A stretch of DNA of 61,264 bases. Source: Deltaproteobacteria bacterium. GTDB taxonomy: Bacteria; Desulfobacterota; Desulfobulbia; Desulfobulbales; Desulfurivibrionaceae. The notes beneath the pieces are model-generated. The model searched no databases, was not told the origin of the DNA, and saw only the letters and a list, made by a program, of their open reading frames with translations. This document shows, piece after piece, positions 1 through 8,930 of the stretch. Position 1 is the stretch's first letter. Each line of letters opens with the position of its first letter. The DNA lies in contig JAJZPC010000005.1 in assembly GCA_021811385.1 (NCBI GenBank), forward strand, positions 1-61,264, read 5' to 3'. The translations under genes were made by a program, and so were the position numbers.

Positions 1-991
<991 letters not shown>

Positions 992-1043
992 CTAATCACA
1001 AAAAATTACACAATCTGTCGAAGTACGATTTATAAAGGCAGGG

Positions 1044-1337
1044 TTATTTCCCTTCAAGAACCCCGAGAACATCGTCCTCACGCATGATGAGGTAATCCTC
1101 GCCATCGATCTTGATCTCGTTGCCGCCATACTTGGAAAACAACACGCGGTCACCGACCTTGAGATCCACGGCAACCCGCTCGCCCTTCTCGTTGTGGCGG
1201 CCCTTGCCAACGGCGACAACCTTGCCCTCGGCGGGTTTTTCCTTGGCGCTGTCGGGGATAAAGAGCCCACCCTTGGTTTTCAGCTCTTCCTCCAGTCTTT
1301 TGATCAGGACACGATCATTTAACGGACGAATCTTCAT
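1044..1337 (-). CDS. groES: Co-chaperonin GroES (10 kDa)
   Basis: 97-residue co-chaperonin that caps GroEL. The sequence runs from [18 protein letters not shown] through the mobile-loop region [16 protein letters not shown] to the closing [20 protein letters not shown] and [17 protein letters not shown], full length for the family. The start at 1337 is chosen because a GGAGG site precedes it by about 7 nt; an in-frame upstream ATG at 1487 would add 50 residues unlike any GroES. First gene of the groESL operon. The long AT-rich stretch at 1490-1565 upstream is the probable promoter region, but I cannot name a specific box. Confidence 0.98.
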   Translation of the reverse strand: MKIRPLNDRVLIKRLEEELKTKGGLFIPDSAKEKPAEGKVVAVGKGRHNEKGERVAVDLKVGDRVLFSKYGGNEIKIDGEDYLIMREDDVLGVLEGK

Positions 1338-1601
1338 GTAATGCCTCCAATTGTTTTTGGTAATGTATTGTGTGTAACCACGAAACGACACATCGGGGGG
1401 AACAACAGCCCGAAGCGCTTCCCGACCCGTAAATGAAGCGGCAGGGAAGACCGCTTGGCGCGGCGCTTTCCTGCCTTGATGGCACACAATATGTATCGGG
1501 TCTTAAAAAATCAAGAGCAGCTGTTTACTTTTTTTATCTAATGATATCAAAAAATTACATAAATTTCTTGGGCGCGGCCTCTTTTGCCCCCCCCTGAAAG
1601 A

Positions 1602-2669
1602 TCAGAGCCGCGTCACCCAACCGTAGGGGTCTTCCTTGGTCCCATACTGGATGGCCTGGATTTCATCAAACAGCTTTTGCGACAACTCCCCGGTTTTCCC
1701 GTTGTTGATCAGACAATCCCGGTCTTTGTAGTGCAGGGAGCCAACCGGGGAGATCACCGCCGCGGTGCCGGTGCCGAAAATCTCCTTGAGCGAGCCGTTT
1801 TCCTGGGCAGCCAAAACCTCGTCGATGGAAATCCTGCGCTCCACCACGGGAAGACCCCAGCCCTTGGCCATCTGGATGACCGAATCGCGGGTAACCCCGG
1901 GCAGGATGCTGCCGCCCAGCGGCGGGGTGATGATCTCGTCGCCGATGACGAAGAAGATATTCATGGTGCCGACTTCCTCGATGTAACGCCGCTCCACGGC
2001 ATCGAGCCAAAGCACCTGGGTAAACCCGGCCTCATGGGCCTCCACCGCCGCCATGATGCTGGCGGCATAGTTGCCGGCCGCCTTGATATGGCCGATCCCG
2101 CCCGGCACTGCGCGGACATACTTGTCGGTGACATAGATCTTGACCGGATTGAATCCTTCGGGATAATAGGCGCCCACCGGACTCAGGATGACATAAAACA
2201 GGTATTCCTTTGCCGGTCGCACCCCCAGGGCCGCCTCGGTGGCGATCATGGTGGGACGGATGTAGAGGGTGGCGCCCTTGGCCGTGGGGATCCAGTCCTG
2301 ATCGAGGCGTAGCAGCTCCTTCAAGGCGGCGAGCACCTCGTCCACCGGCAACTGCGGCATGCAGAGCCGCGCGGCCGACCGGTTCATCCGCTCGATGTTT
2401 GCCGCCGGGCGAAAGAGGTAGATGCCGCCGTCCTTGCCCCGGTAAGCCTTCATCCCTTCAAAGATAGCCTGGCCGTAATGCAGCACCATGGCCGCCGGGT
2501 CGAGGGAAAAACTCCGGTATGGCTGGATCGTGGCATCGTGCCAGCCCCTGCCCTCGGTGTAGGGTATGACCAGCATGTGATCGGTAAAATGTCTGCCAAA
2601 ACCCAAGGCGTTTTGGTCCGGCTTGGGTTTTGCTTCTTTTTCCGTGATTTTTTCCAGTTGGATATCCAT
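1602..2669 (-). CDS. ilvE: Branched-chain amino acid aminotransferase (class IV PLP)
   Basis: 355-residue PLP aminotransferase for the last step of Val/Ile/Leu synthesis (and first of degradation), cytosolic. Recognisable blocks: FGRHFTDHMLVIPYTEGRGW near the N-terminus, AIFEGMKAYRG, the PLP lysine context GGIGHIKAAGNYAAS, VERRYIEEVGTMNIFFV, and the C-terminal EIFGTGTAAVISPVG. The length and these motifs match the longer BCAT II subgroup (eukaryote-like). The start at 2669 is chosen for its AGGAAAAGAGC ribosome site; the open frame continues 48 codons further upstream without similarity to the family. Stands alone between groES and tRNA-Pro. Confidence 0.95.
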   Translation of the reverse strand: MDIQLEKITEKEAKPKPDQNALGFGRHFTDHMLVIPYTEGRGWHDATIQPYRSFSLDPAAMVLHYGQAIFEGMKAYRGKDGGIYLFRPAANIERMNRSAARLCMPQLPVDEVLAALKELLRLDQDWIPTAKGATLYIRPTMIATEAALGVRPAKEYLFYVILSPVGAYYPEGFNPVKIYVTDKYVRAVPGGIGHIKAAGNYAASIMAAVEAHEAGFTQVLWLDAVERRYIEEVGTMNIFFVIGDEIITPPLGGSILPGVTRDSVIQMAKGWGLPVVERRISIDEVLAAQENGSLKEIFGTGTAAVISPVGSLHYKDRDCLINNGKTGELSQKLFDEIQAIQYGTKEDPYGWVTRL

Positions 2670-2888
2670 GCTCTTTTCCTCGGACAAAACTTTCCATTGC
2701 GATGCGGCACAGCCGTGTTGCCCTGCTTTACAGCCACTATCGGACAAAAAACAATCTGTTGAACCAAGACCAAAGACAACAAATATAAATGATAATGCGC
2801 CCGGCTGAAACAACTTATTGATGGTGGCGCGGTAAACCTGTGAATTAGATCGTGGGGGGAGAGACAGAGGGCGGGGAGGGGGAAAAGA

Positions 2889-2966
2889 TGGTCGGGGCGA
2901 GAGGATTCGAACCTCCGGCCTCCTGCTCCCAAGGCAGGCGCGCTAACCAGACTGCGCTACGCCCCG
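2889..2966 (-). tRNA. tRNA-Pro (anticodon TGG), CCA encoded
   Basis: Full cloverleaf on the minus strand: acceptor CGGGGCG/CGCCCCG, D arm GCGC/GCGC, anticodon stem CCTGC/GCAGG with loop CTTGGGA (anticodon TGG, Pro CCA codon), T arm with TTCGAAT, discriminator A, and genome-encoded CCA at 2889-2891. A consensus promoter lies just upstream. Confidence 0.97.
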
Positions 2967-2988
2967 ACGGACGATGATGGAAGCTGCT

Positions 2989-3017
2989 TTATTAGCACTC
3001 CGTCCGTGGCCGGTCAA
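2989..3017 (-). promoter_or_regulatory. Sigma-70 promoter of tRNA-Pro
   Basis: On the minus strand TTGACC (3017-3012), a 17-nt spacer, and TAATAA (2994-2989). The tRNA 5' end lies 22 bp beyond the -10 box. Confidence 0.8.
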
Positions 3018-3162
3018 GAGAATTGTTTTTGCGCCGGATGGATTTCGCCTCCTGAGCCGTTGTGCAAAATGATCGCAATATTGAAATGTTGTGAACGGCA
3101 TAAGGAGCCGTGCCGAAAGGGTCAAAAATGTAATAGTTATTTTGAAACGGCTCCTAAAAATG

Positions 3163-3191
3163 TTGACGCACGGATGCGCAGTTGCTATATT
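3163..3191 (+). promoter_or_regulatory. Sigma-70 promoter of tRNA-Asn
   Basis: TTGACG (3163-3168), a 17-nt spacer, TATATT (3186-3191), then the tRNA 5' end 23 bp downstream. Divergent from the tRNA-Pro promoter. Confidence 0.8.
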
Positions 3192-3214
3192 GCCCGCGTT
3201 CAGCTCAACAACAA

Positions 3215-3290
3215 TCCTGGGTAGCTCAGTCGGTAGAGCAGGTGACTGTTAATCACCCTGTCGGGGGTTCGAATCCCTCCCCGGGAGCCA
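3215..3290 (+). tRNA. tRNA-Asn (anticodon GTT), target of an integrated element
   Basis: Acceptor TCCTGGG/CCCGGGA (one G-T pair), anticodon stem GGTGA/TCACC with loop CTGTTAA (anticodon GTT), T arm GGGGG-TTCGAAT-CCCTC, discriminator G, CCA encoded at 3288-3290. Its 3' 45 bp (3246-3290) is repeated exactly at 14284-14328, marking it as the attachment site of the element that follows. The gene remains intact because the element restores its 3' end. Confidence 0.97.
3246..3290. repeat. attL: 45-bp direct repeat within tRNA-Asn
   Basis: Identical to 14284-14328; identity begins at the C before the anticodon GTT and ends with the encoded CCA. The base just before differs (A at 3245, G at 14283), as does the one just after. 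The crossover must lie inside this block. Confidence 0.93.
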
Positions 3291-3299
3291 CGAAAAATC

Positions 3300-3333
3300 A
3301 AAGGGTTACGGCAATAGTCGTAACCCTTTTTTA
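3300..3333 (+). terminator. Intrinsic terminator after tRNA-Asn (element-borne copy)
   Basis: Hairpin AAGGGTTACG / CGTAACCCTT with an 8-nt loop and a T run. A related but not identical hairpin follows the right-hand repeat at 14338, which should be the original chromosomal terminator. Confidence 0.85.
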
Positions 3334-3379
3334 TTTTCATTTCCCGTTTTTCTCCCCACCCTCTCCCCGCTTCTTGTTT

Positions 3380-3835
3380 TCAAGCCCCATCCTCTATTCT
3401 TTCCGTGTGCCCATGCTCATGCAACCACTTCCGGTGAGCTTGAGCATCAGCCCATTTTTGATCAATGAGTAATTCAAGGTACCTGGTACGAGAGATCCTC
3501 TTTCTTGAGCCAGGTTGCCAGTTAACTAAGTCATTGAGGCGGGTAACAGTTTCGCCACCAAAAGTAATGGTCACTTCATCCAATTTTTTCTTGCGTCTTT
3601 CCTGCCGCATACGCGCTTGTCGGATGCTGGTGTGGAGACGCCGCCGTTGGTCTTCATCTAACCACCGCTCGACGAATGTATTCAAAACATTGAGCATCTC
3701 ACCGGCCGGGGTAGAAGGATAGCGCCGGTATGTTTTTCCGGCTTGGCTTGGTAATTCGGGCAAGTGTCGCGAAATCCACTTTTCAGCCACGCCTTGGTCA
3801 ACAGGAGTGATGATGCGATATTTGGGCATTGCCAT
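3380..3835 (-). CDS. RHH-like protein of the element, possible relaxosome accessory/repressor
   Basis: 151-residue basic protein, not recognised as a named family. The middle is very Arg/Lys-rich with a helical look (around residues 65-85). The segment VTITFGGETVTRLNDLV, followed by a helix ending in TRYLELLIDQKW, reads like a ribbon-helix-helix DNA-binding fold. The start at 3835 has an AGAGGA site 6-8 nt upstream. Directly upstream, at 3856-3891, are two palindromes with TGTTAC/GTAACA arms, suggesting it represses its own promoter. Its position at the tRNA edge beside mobilisation genes suits a mobilisation accessory or control role. Function inferred only. Confidence 0.6.
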   Translation of the reverse strand: MAMPKYRIITPVDQGVAEKWISRHLPELPSQAGKTYRRYPSTPAGEMLNVLNTFVERWLDEDQRRRLHTSIRQARMRQERRKKKLDEVTITFGGETVTRLNDLVNWQPGSRKRISRTRYLELLIDQKWADAQAHRKWLHEHGHTERIEDGA

Positions 3836-3855
3836 AGGGCTTCCTCTTTTTTAAT

Positions 3856-3891
3856 CTGTTACCTTGTAACATATTGTTACTAACGTAACAG
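3856..3891. promoter_or_regulatory. Tandem palindromic operator (TGTTAC/GTAACA)
   Basis: TGTTAC-CTT-GTAACA (3857-3871) and TGTTAC-TAAC-GTAACA (3875-3890), with a further GTAACA half site near 3904. It sits 20-55 bp upstream of the 3835 start codon, so it fits an autoregulatory operator for the RHH-like protein. Confidence 0.6.
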
Positions 3892-4052
3892 GTTGAGAGA
3901 AATGTAACAACAGAAAAGGCCACAGGGGCATGTATTTCTATACAGAATAGTCTTTATAGAACTAGCTGAAATTATTAGATAAAAAACAAAATAGGCCTTA
4001 TCATGTCTTCATGATCACCTACGGCAACAGTATTTCACCCACATACACATGA

Positions 4053-4283
4053 GTGAGTAAAAATATGGACATATACGACGAATTGGCAGCACGTTGGCCA
4101 GCTCCAATCGTGGCCAGGAAAGAAGTAGGGCGATTTTCGGGAGGGATTTTGAACCCCCGAACCATGGCCAATTGTGACTCGGCAGGGGATGGCCCACCAC
4201 GGATAAAAATAGGGCAACGAATAGTGGCTTATCCAGTCAAAAGCCTTGTCGCCTGGCTCCGATCCAGGGCTTCAAAGGATTGA
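4053..4283 (+). CDS. AlpA/excisionase-like small DNA-binding protein
   Basis: 76 residues. Typical of small element-encoded proteins with an AlpA/MerR-like winged helix: an N-terminal helix with a turn (APIVARKEVGRFSGGILNPR), a linker (GDGPPRIKIGQRIVAYPV) and a final helix KSLVAWLRSRA. Such proteins act as excisionases or activators of integrase genes. Translation may instead start at the in-frame ATG at 4065; no strong ribosome site distinguishes them. Followed by the mobilisation gene. The family call is from motif shape, not search. Confidence 0.65.
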   Translation: MSKNMDIYDELAARWPAPIVARKEVGRFSGGILNPRTMANCDSAGDGPPRIKIGQRIVAYPVKSLVAWLRSRASKD

Positions 4284-4425
4284 CCAATGAGCAGCGCACC
4301 CAAGATCCTGACCCTGCGGGAGACCGCCCTGTTCCGAAAAACGGCGAACGCAAAATGGTGAGCATACTACTTCGCAACGTTAGGTCTGATGGCATAATTG
4401 GCCCCCATTTGTCAGTTAGTATGAC

Positions 4426-4448
4426 AAGCATAGTAACCGACTATGCTT
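4426..4448. other. Candidate oriT hairpin upstream of the relaxase
   Basis: Perfect 9-bp inverted repeat AAGCATAGT / ACTATGCTT with a 5-nt loop, 49 bp before the relaxase start codon. Relaxase nic sites commonly lie beside such a repeat, and MOBV oriT sites usually lie just upstream of the mob gene. No nic site is identified. Confidence 0.4.
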
Positions 4449-4497
4449 CTTGCGCTTTGCTCCAGAAGCGTCGGCTCCTGCGGAGAGGCTTTTTTTC

Positions 4498-5967
4498 ATG
4501 GGTTATCAATTTCTTCACCTGGAAAGTTATGCGCGGGTGGCGGGTAAAGGAAAGGCAGGAGGCCACGATTTAGCCTCAATCGCAGCCGAAGCAGAGAGGC
4601 GACCCGAGGCCTGCCAGCACATCGGGCAGCCCCAGCCTCCCACCTTGATTTTTGGCTGTATGCCGACCGAGGCAGCGGCCGCAGCCCAGGCCTGGGCAGA
4701 GCAAGCCAGCGACGCGAGGGGCCATGCCCTTCGCAAAGACGGCCTAGCTCTGGCCGCCGGAGTGATCTCCTGGCCAGAAGATCGACCACAAGAGGAATGG
4801 CCCGCCTACAGGAATGAAGCCATGGAATGGCTGAAAAAACAATACGGTCCGCGCTTGTTGTCGATTGTCGAACATAAGGACGAGCCCTATCTCCATATCC
4901 ATTTTTATGCCGTGCCGTTGCCCGGAGAACGTTTTGATCTTCTGCACCCTGGGCGAGCCGCAGCCCTGCAGGCCAAGGCCGCCGGAATCAAAAAAGGCGG
5001 GCAAAACGAGAGCTACAAGGCCGCCATGCGGTCCTGGCAAGACGATTTTTTTCAGCAAATTGCATCCCGCCACGGCCTCACCCGACTTGGCCCGCGGCGT
5101 CGTCGAATTTCGCGGGCCGCATGGAAAGCCGAGCAGGCCGCCGCGCAACTGATGGCATGCAAAATGTCGCGCCTGAAGCGGAGCGGCGAGCTGGTGGCCC
5201 TCGCCCAGGGAAATCTTACACAGGCGGCGAAGCTGGCCGAGGATGAAGCCGAGCGCCATAAAAAAGCCCGCCAGGAATTGAATGAGATCATTATGCAGGT
5301 CAAAAAACAGGATAAACAGCGTGCAAAGGAAATCTACCAGACCTCCCAAGACCGCATAGCCGCAGGCCGGGTGTCAAACGAGCGACAAAAGGCATGGGAA
5401 AAACGTCGTGATGAGTTTCTTCTACCGCCGGCTGGACTTAGCTACAACCAGGCAGAGCGCCGCCGAACGTTTGCAAAAGAGTATGACTTCTTGATGTGGC
5501 CGGAGGACATACGCCGCCACGCAGTCGAGGCATCACGCCAGGGCGGAGATGCTCTACACCAGATCAAGGTAGACCGCCGCAAGGCGCGGGAGTCACAAAA
5601 CAGTGCGGAAGGCCAGCTCTATCACCTTCAGGAGCGCATTTCGGAGTGCAAGTCCTGGCAAATCTTTGAAAAAATTAAGTTGGCGGCCGAGCTACGAAAA
5701 ATCGAGGCCCGAATCGCGGTTACCAAGGCCGAGCAAAAACGCCTTGCCCATGTGGAGAAAAAGCTCATCAGCTCTTGTCCCTCAGATGTGGTCGAAAAAT
5801 ATCGCCACCGCAAGGAGGAGGAGCGAGAAAAAGCTATTGCGGAGCTTTTGCGGCGAGAAGCGGAGGAGGCCGAGGCCGAGCGCAGGGAGACAACTGAAGC
5901 CAAGGAACGCCGCGAGTGGATGGCAATGAGACCCGCGCCTGGACTCAAAACCAAAACAACCGGCTGA
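4498..5967 (+). CDS. MOBV-type (Mob/Pre) relaxase
   Basis: 489-residue mobilisation protein that would nick and lead single-stranded DNA at oriT. Near residues 124-139 it has the HUH-type signature VEHKDEPYLHIHFYAVPL: H126, D128-E129, H133 and H135 match the H-x-D-E...H-x-H metal site of Pre/Mob proteins. After about residue 215 the protein is a long Ala/Glu/Arg/Lys-rich helical tail (coiled coil) to the end. The start at 4498 follows a GGAGAGG ribosome site; upstream ATG 4450 lacks one. Followed by a 43-codon ORF and the replication-type gene. Confidence 0.82.
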   Translation: MGYQFLHLESYARVAGKGKAGGHDLASIAAEAERRPEACQHIGQPQPPTLIFGCMPTEAAAAAQAWAEQASDARGHALRKDGLALAAGVISWPEDRPQEEWPAYRNEAMEWLKKQYGPRLLSIVEHKDEPYLHIHFYAVPLPGERFDLLHPGRAAALQAKAAGIKKGGQNESYKAAMRSWQDDFFQQIASRHGLTRLGPRRRRISRAAWKAEQAAAQLMACKMSRLKRSGELVALAQGNLTQAAKLAEDEAERHKKARQELNEIIMQVKKQDKQRAKEIYQTSQDRIAAGRVSNERQKAWEKRRDEFLLPPAGLSYNQAERRRTFAKEYDFLMWPEDIRRHAVEASRQGGDALHQIKVDRRKARESQNSAEGQLYHLQERISECKSWQIFEKIKLAAELRKIEARIAVTKAEQKRLAHVEKKLISSCPSDVVEKYRHRKEEEREKAIAELLRREAEEAEAERRETTEAKERREWMAMRPAPGLKTKTTG

Positions 5968-6044
5968 ACGCCTCGGCGCAGCCCGAGCAGCAGAAAATAA
6001 AGCCCACCTGGCCACGCCCAGGCGGCATGTGAGTGAGGTGAGCC

Positions 6045-6176
6045 ATGAAAAAATTCGAGGAAATGACACTGTGTGTCGGCGGCGATGCCTTCAAAAAATG
6101 GTTGTTTTTTGGCAATCCTGGCGCCGCTGTCCTTTGGTTATCCGACCCTTTTCTCTTAAGGTCAGCAAAAAAGTGA
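6045..6176 (+). CDS. Small ORF (43 aa) of unknown function
   Basis: MKKFEEMTLCVGGDAFKKWL... ending in LLRSAKK. An AGGTGA ribosome site lies 5-6 nt upstream, and it sits between the relaxase and the replication-type gene on the same strand, which supports translation. The stop falls inside the first iterons (6174-6185). No family recognised; could be a copy-control or mobilisation accessory peptide. Confidence 0.5.
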   Translation: MKKFEEMTLCVGGDAFKKWLFFGNPGAAVLWLSDPFLLRSAKK

Positions 6177-6400
6177 AACGTCAGCATAACGTCAGCAAAA
6201 TTATTTTTCCGAAAACTGCAAAAAAGTAACTTGCTGACGCACTTGCTGACGTTATAGAGAAAACACACCGACACCTAACGAGAAAGGCTTTCCTTGGTCT
6301 TACCCCCCTGTTTTGCTGACGCTGACGGGGGGTGGGGTGTCCAGCAAAAAAAATCATTTTTTGCTGACGTTATCAATCAGAACGTCAGCAACACGTCAGC
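6160..6400. repeat. Iteron-like cluster of GCTGACG/CGTCAGC heptamers
   Basis: Nine exact heptamers: CGTCAGC at 6179, 6190, 6383, 6394; GCTGACG at 6233, 6245, 6315, 6321, 6363; plus GGTCAGC at 6160. Pairs are 11-12 bp apart, one helical turn. A 25-bp palindrome, CAGCAAAAAA / TTTTTTGCTG with a 5-nt loop, occupies 6342-6366. The cluster lies directly upstream of the P-loop replication-type gene, so it is likely its binding region: an origin or an operator. Confidence 0.75.
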
Positions 6401-6418
6401 CTAAAAGAGGTAGGTCGT

Positions 6419-7657
6419 ATGGGTCGCAAACCAAAACAGATTTCTCTTTTTGAAAATCTCACAGAAGAAGCCAGCGATTACGCTCGCATTGCCCTCATTG
6501 CAAAACGACGCAAAAAGCAAAGCGACTGGCGCGGCATGGTCGCCGTTCCACCTGGCAGTCTACTAGAGACGATCATTCGTGAGTTCGAGGCCAAGACCAA
6601 CATAGCATTGGAAATACCTCTGAACACTTTTCTACACTACGTCTCCGGAGCCCTGATCACAAAAGGCTCAAAGATTATATTTCAGGGCAATGCGATCGAA
6701 GCCGACGTCTGGTCAATCGTCTTGGCGCCGTCGGGCGGCGGCAAGACATGGACGCAAAAGCAGATCGGTAATGGTCTGAATGGCATCGTGCCAGTCATGG
6801 AAACAGGTGCAGCGTCCGCCGCCGCGTGGTTGGAGGAATTCGCCGCCCAACCGCGTGCTCTCTGGGTTCGTGACGAATTTTTCCAGCTACTGAAAGGCAT
6901 CGATCAGCCAGGACCGCTGGCCGACCTAAAGGGCTACCTTCTGCAAATCTATGATAACTCCAAAATTGAGCGAACGACGAAGCGGTCGCAGATCACAGTG
7001 GAAGATCCCGCGCTGACGATCCTCGGCTTCACTGCCTTGCAACCTTTTGTAGAGGGAATATCCCCAGAAAGCCTACTCGACGGCTTCGCCCAGCGGTTCG
7101 GCTTCATCCTCGCCCAGCCTGACAAACGCCGCAACTGGCGTGATTATCCTGTTTGGAGCGTCGAATCAGCCGACTGGTCGGAGCGTTTCCGTGCGATGAT
7201 CGACGGGCTACAGCCGGAATATCGAACCTCCCCAGACGCCGAACGCGCTTTTTTCCGTTCTTTCAAGCATCTTTCAGGCGGTCTCCGGCTGGACGAATCA
7301 TTTTTTCGACGCGTAATGTGGCGAGCGCATAAGTACGCTCTCGTTTATCACATCATTCGCAATGCCTCAAGTGACACCCTACTCACGGAAGAAGATTATG
7401 GCTGGGCCGCACGCCTAATCGAGATGCAGCTTGCAGACGCCGCTGAGGTGCTGGAGATGTGCGCGAAGTCAGATATCTCCCGTGCGATCGACGCAGCCGA
7501 CGAAATTGTGCGCCGCTTGCAGACGGAAGGCCAACCCGTCACCGCCCGTGCCATCGTCTCGCGGACACGCCTTATTACAACGTCTGCAATGGCACGTTTT
7601 ATTCTTGGTGTCCTTGGCGTACAGGAGAATGTTCGCCGCCCTCGTCTTGCTGCTTGA
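6419..7657 (+). CDS. DUF3987-like P-loop ATPase, probable replication protein of the element
   Basis: 412 residues. Walker A at 103-110 (APSGGGKT) and a plausible Walker B ending in D152-E153 (ALWVRDEF), embedded in the layout of DUF3987-type RecA-fold proteins common on mobile elements: an N-terminal helical part (LLETIIREFEAKTNIALEIP), the ATPase core to ~residue 230, and a C-terminal helical region. An AGAGG site precedes the ATG. The heptamer cluster immediately upstream suggests it binds or is expressed from an iteron region. A helicase/replication-initiation role is inferred from context. Confidence 0.75.
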   Translation: MGRKPKQISLFENLTEEASDYARIALIAKRRKKQSDWRGMVAVPPGSLLETIIREFEAKTNIALEIPLNTFLHYVSGALITKGSKIIFQGNAIEADVWSIVLAPSGGGKTWTQKQIGNGLNGIVPVMETGAASAAAWLEEFAAQPRALWVRDEFFQLLKGIDQPGPLADLKGYLLQIYDNSKIERTTKRSQITVEDPALTILGFTALQPFVEGISPESLLDGFAQRFGFILAQPDKRRNWRDYPVWSVESADWSERFRAMIDGLQPEYRTSPDAERAFFRSFKHLSGGLRLDESFFRRVMWRAHKYALVYHIIRNASSDTLLTEEDYGWAARLIEMQLADAAEVLEMCAKSDISRAIDAADEIVRRLQTEGQPVTARAIVSRTRLITTSAMARFILGVLGVQENVRRPRLAA

Positions 7658-7797
7658 AAGCTTCTTTTCCGCGCTATGCGCGCAACGCAAGCCTCGACTA
7701 TCCGCTGCAGGGGATTTTTCTTTTTCTCAGACGAGAGGGTGTCTCCTGGCGGAAGCCTCCCTCTGGGGGCATGGATCTTTAGCCGGCTTCACAGCCT

Positions 7798-7820
7798 AAC
7801 GGCCGAGCGCCGGTTTTTTT
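7798..7820 (+). terminator. Probable terminator after the P-loop gene
   Basis: AACGGC/GCCGGTT stem with one bulge and a run of seven T's (7814-7820). Confidence 0.5.
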
Positions 7821-8368
7821 GGAGTCATTCCTCGGCTAACGACACCGAGGCCTTCGGCCTAAAAAAAGCGAAGCGCCCAGAACCAGGGGACAGGAGGCCT
7901 GCTTGAAGGAATGTGGCTGCTGCGCGGAGCGCTGAAGGGCACCGCTGACCAAGTGCCCCAAAAAAACACCCCCCGAAGACCAAAAAGCGCAGGGTGGGCC
8001 TTTCCTGTCAATTTCCCCCCATGTTTTCCCCCTTTAAAAGCAAAAAAACCCGACATGAGGACAAAAAACAGCAGAAAATCCACCTGAAAATGCAGGATGA
8101 TACTTAAAAATTTTTCACCCAACCATACGAATGATGTTCGTTATAGTCCCCAATCCAATCCACGGCTGACCCAGAACAGTTCTGGCATTCGGCAAATCAC
8201 TTCAGCGGGCTTTTAGCCTACCGCTTCTGTCGTTGGATCAAGGAGACACGCTCACGATCCTGAAAAACATTTGAACTTCCAGTCTTTAACATAGCCGTAC
8301 CCCACTCGTAACTTAGCATAAATTTGGCCAATTGTACCACATTAACAGTTAGTTACTAACCATAACTA

Positions 8369-8420
8369 GTCAAATTAAAATGTAATAAAAAAATCAAATT
8401 TTTTTACATTTTAATTTGAC
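8369..8420. promoter_or_regulatory. 17-bp perfect inverted repeat upstream of the MerR-like gene
   Basis: Arms at 8369-8385 and 8404-8420 are exact reverse complements (GTCAAATTAAAATGTAA and its complement), separated by 18 nt that are themselves partly self-complementary. It ends 15-48 bp before the possible start codons of the regulator, so it is either its operator or a leader hairpin. Confidence 0.6.
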
Positions 8421-8435
8421 TCAAATCCCTCAAAC

Positions 8436-8930
8436 ATGCTAAAAATCAAAATAAGGAGAAAATTTATTTTGAAAATAACTTCTAAATTTATACAACAAAA
8501 ACTTGGATTTTCTCGTCAGCGGCTCTACTATTGGCGAAATGTGGGCATATTCCCTTTTCCCCCAAAAAATTTGGGAGACAGCGGACAATTCTGTTATTCT
8601 TTTCATGACTTAATAGTCCTGAAAACTATCAAATTACTCAAAGAGGCTGGTGTAACCACCTTCCATATACGAATAATTTTCGAACGGATTAAGATTCTTT
8701 TCCCTGAAGTGAAAAATCCACTCGCGGAGAACCAACTCGTGGTTTTTGGGGGGAAAATTGTTTACATAAAAAAAGGATACGCCTATGATATATTAACAGG
8801 GCAGGCACTTCTTCTTGATTTTAAGAAAGTGGAAAAATGGGTGGGTGAAATTTTACAGCTTCAGAAACTCTCCCAGTCTGCCGAAAAAACAAATGATTCA
8901 TTCTGGAATACACAGCTAAAAATTGGTTAA
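8436..8930 (+). CDS. MerR-like helix-turn-helix regulator of the cargo
   Basis: Up to 164 residues. The N-terminal part (KFIQQKLGFSRQRLYYWRNV, then IFPFPPKN and YSFHDLIVLKTIKLLKEAGV) has the MerR layout: a helix-turn-helix, the tyrosine-tryptophan wing entry and the LLKEAGV second helix. The remainder resembles no effector domain I recognise. The ATG at 8436 has no ribosome site; a TTG at 8469, in frame, follows AAGGAG (8453-8458) by 10 nt and may be the true start (153 aa). Very AT-rich. It probably regulates the genes downstream or itself. Confidence 0.7.
   Translation: MLKIKIRRKFILKITSKFIQQKLGFSRQRLYYWRNVGIFPFPPKNLGDSGQFCYSFHDLIVLKTIKLLKEAGVTTFHIRIIFERIKILFPEVKNPLAENQLVVFGGKIVYIKKGYAYDILTGQALLLDFKKVEKWVGEILQLQKLSQSAEKTNDSFWNTQLKIG

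Larger units (their letters stand above)
7658..8435. other. 778-bp intergenic region with hairpins
   Basis: No convincing gene. It holds a terminator-like hairpin at 7798-7820, a CCTCGG/CCGAGG hairpin (7830-7850) followed by an AGGCC/GGCCT hairpin and an A run, a short CAGAACAGTTCTG palindrome near 8172, a GTTAGT-T-ACTAAC palindrome (8348-8360) and a long AT-rich hairpin at 8369-8420. Base composition falls sharply after about 8000, marking the junction between mobility genes and AT-rich cargo. The hairpins could belong to a single-strand origin. Confidence 0.6.

Noticed and set aside
1338..1600. Search for a CIRCE or heat-shock promoter ahead of groES
   Set aside because: No TTAGCACTC inverted repeat. 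A CTTGAT...CCCGATA pair has too short a spacer for sigma-32.
4450..4497. Upstream start of the relaxase
   Set aside because: The ATG at 4450 lacks a ribosome site and lies at the edge of the oriT hairpin; 4498 has GGAGAGG.
8160..8190. CAGAACAGTTCTG as a LexA box
   Set aside because: Spacing between GAAC and GTTC is one base, not four; no SOS gene is near.
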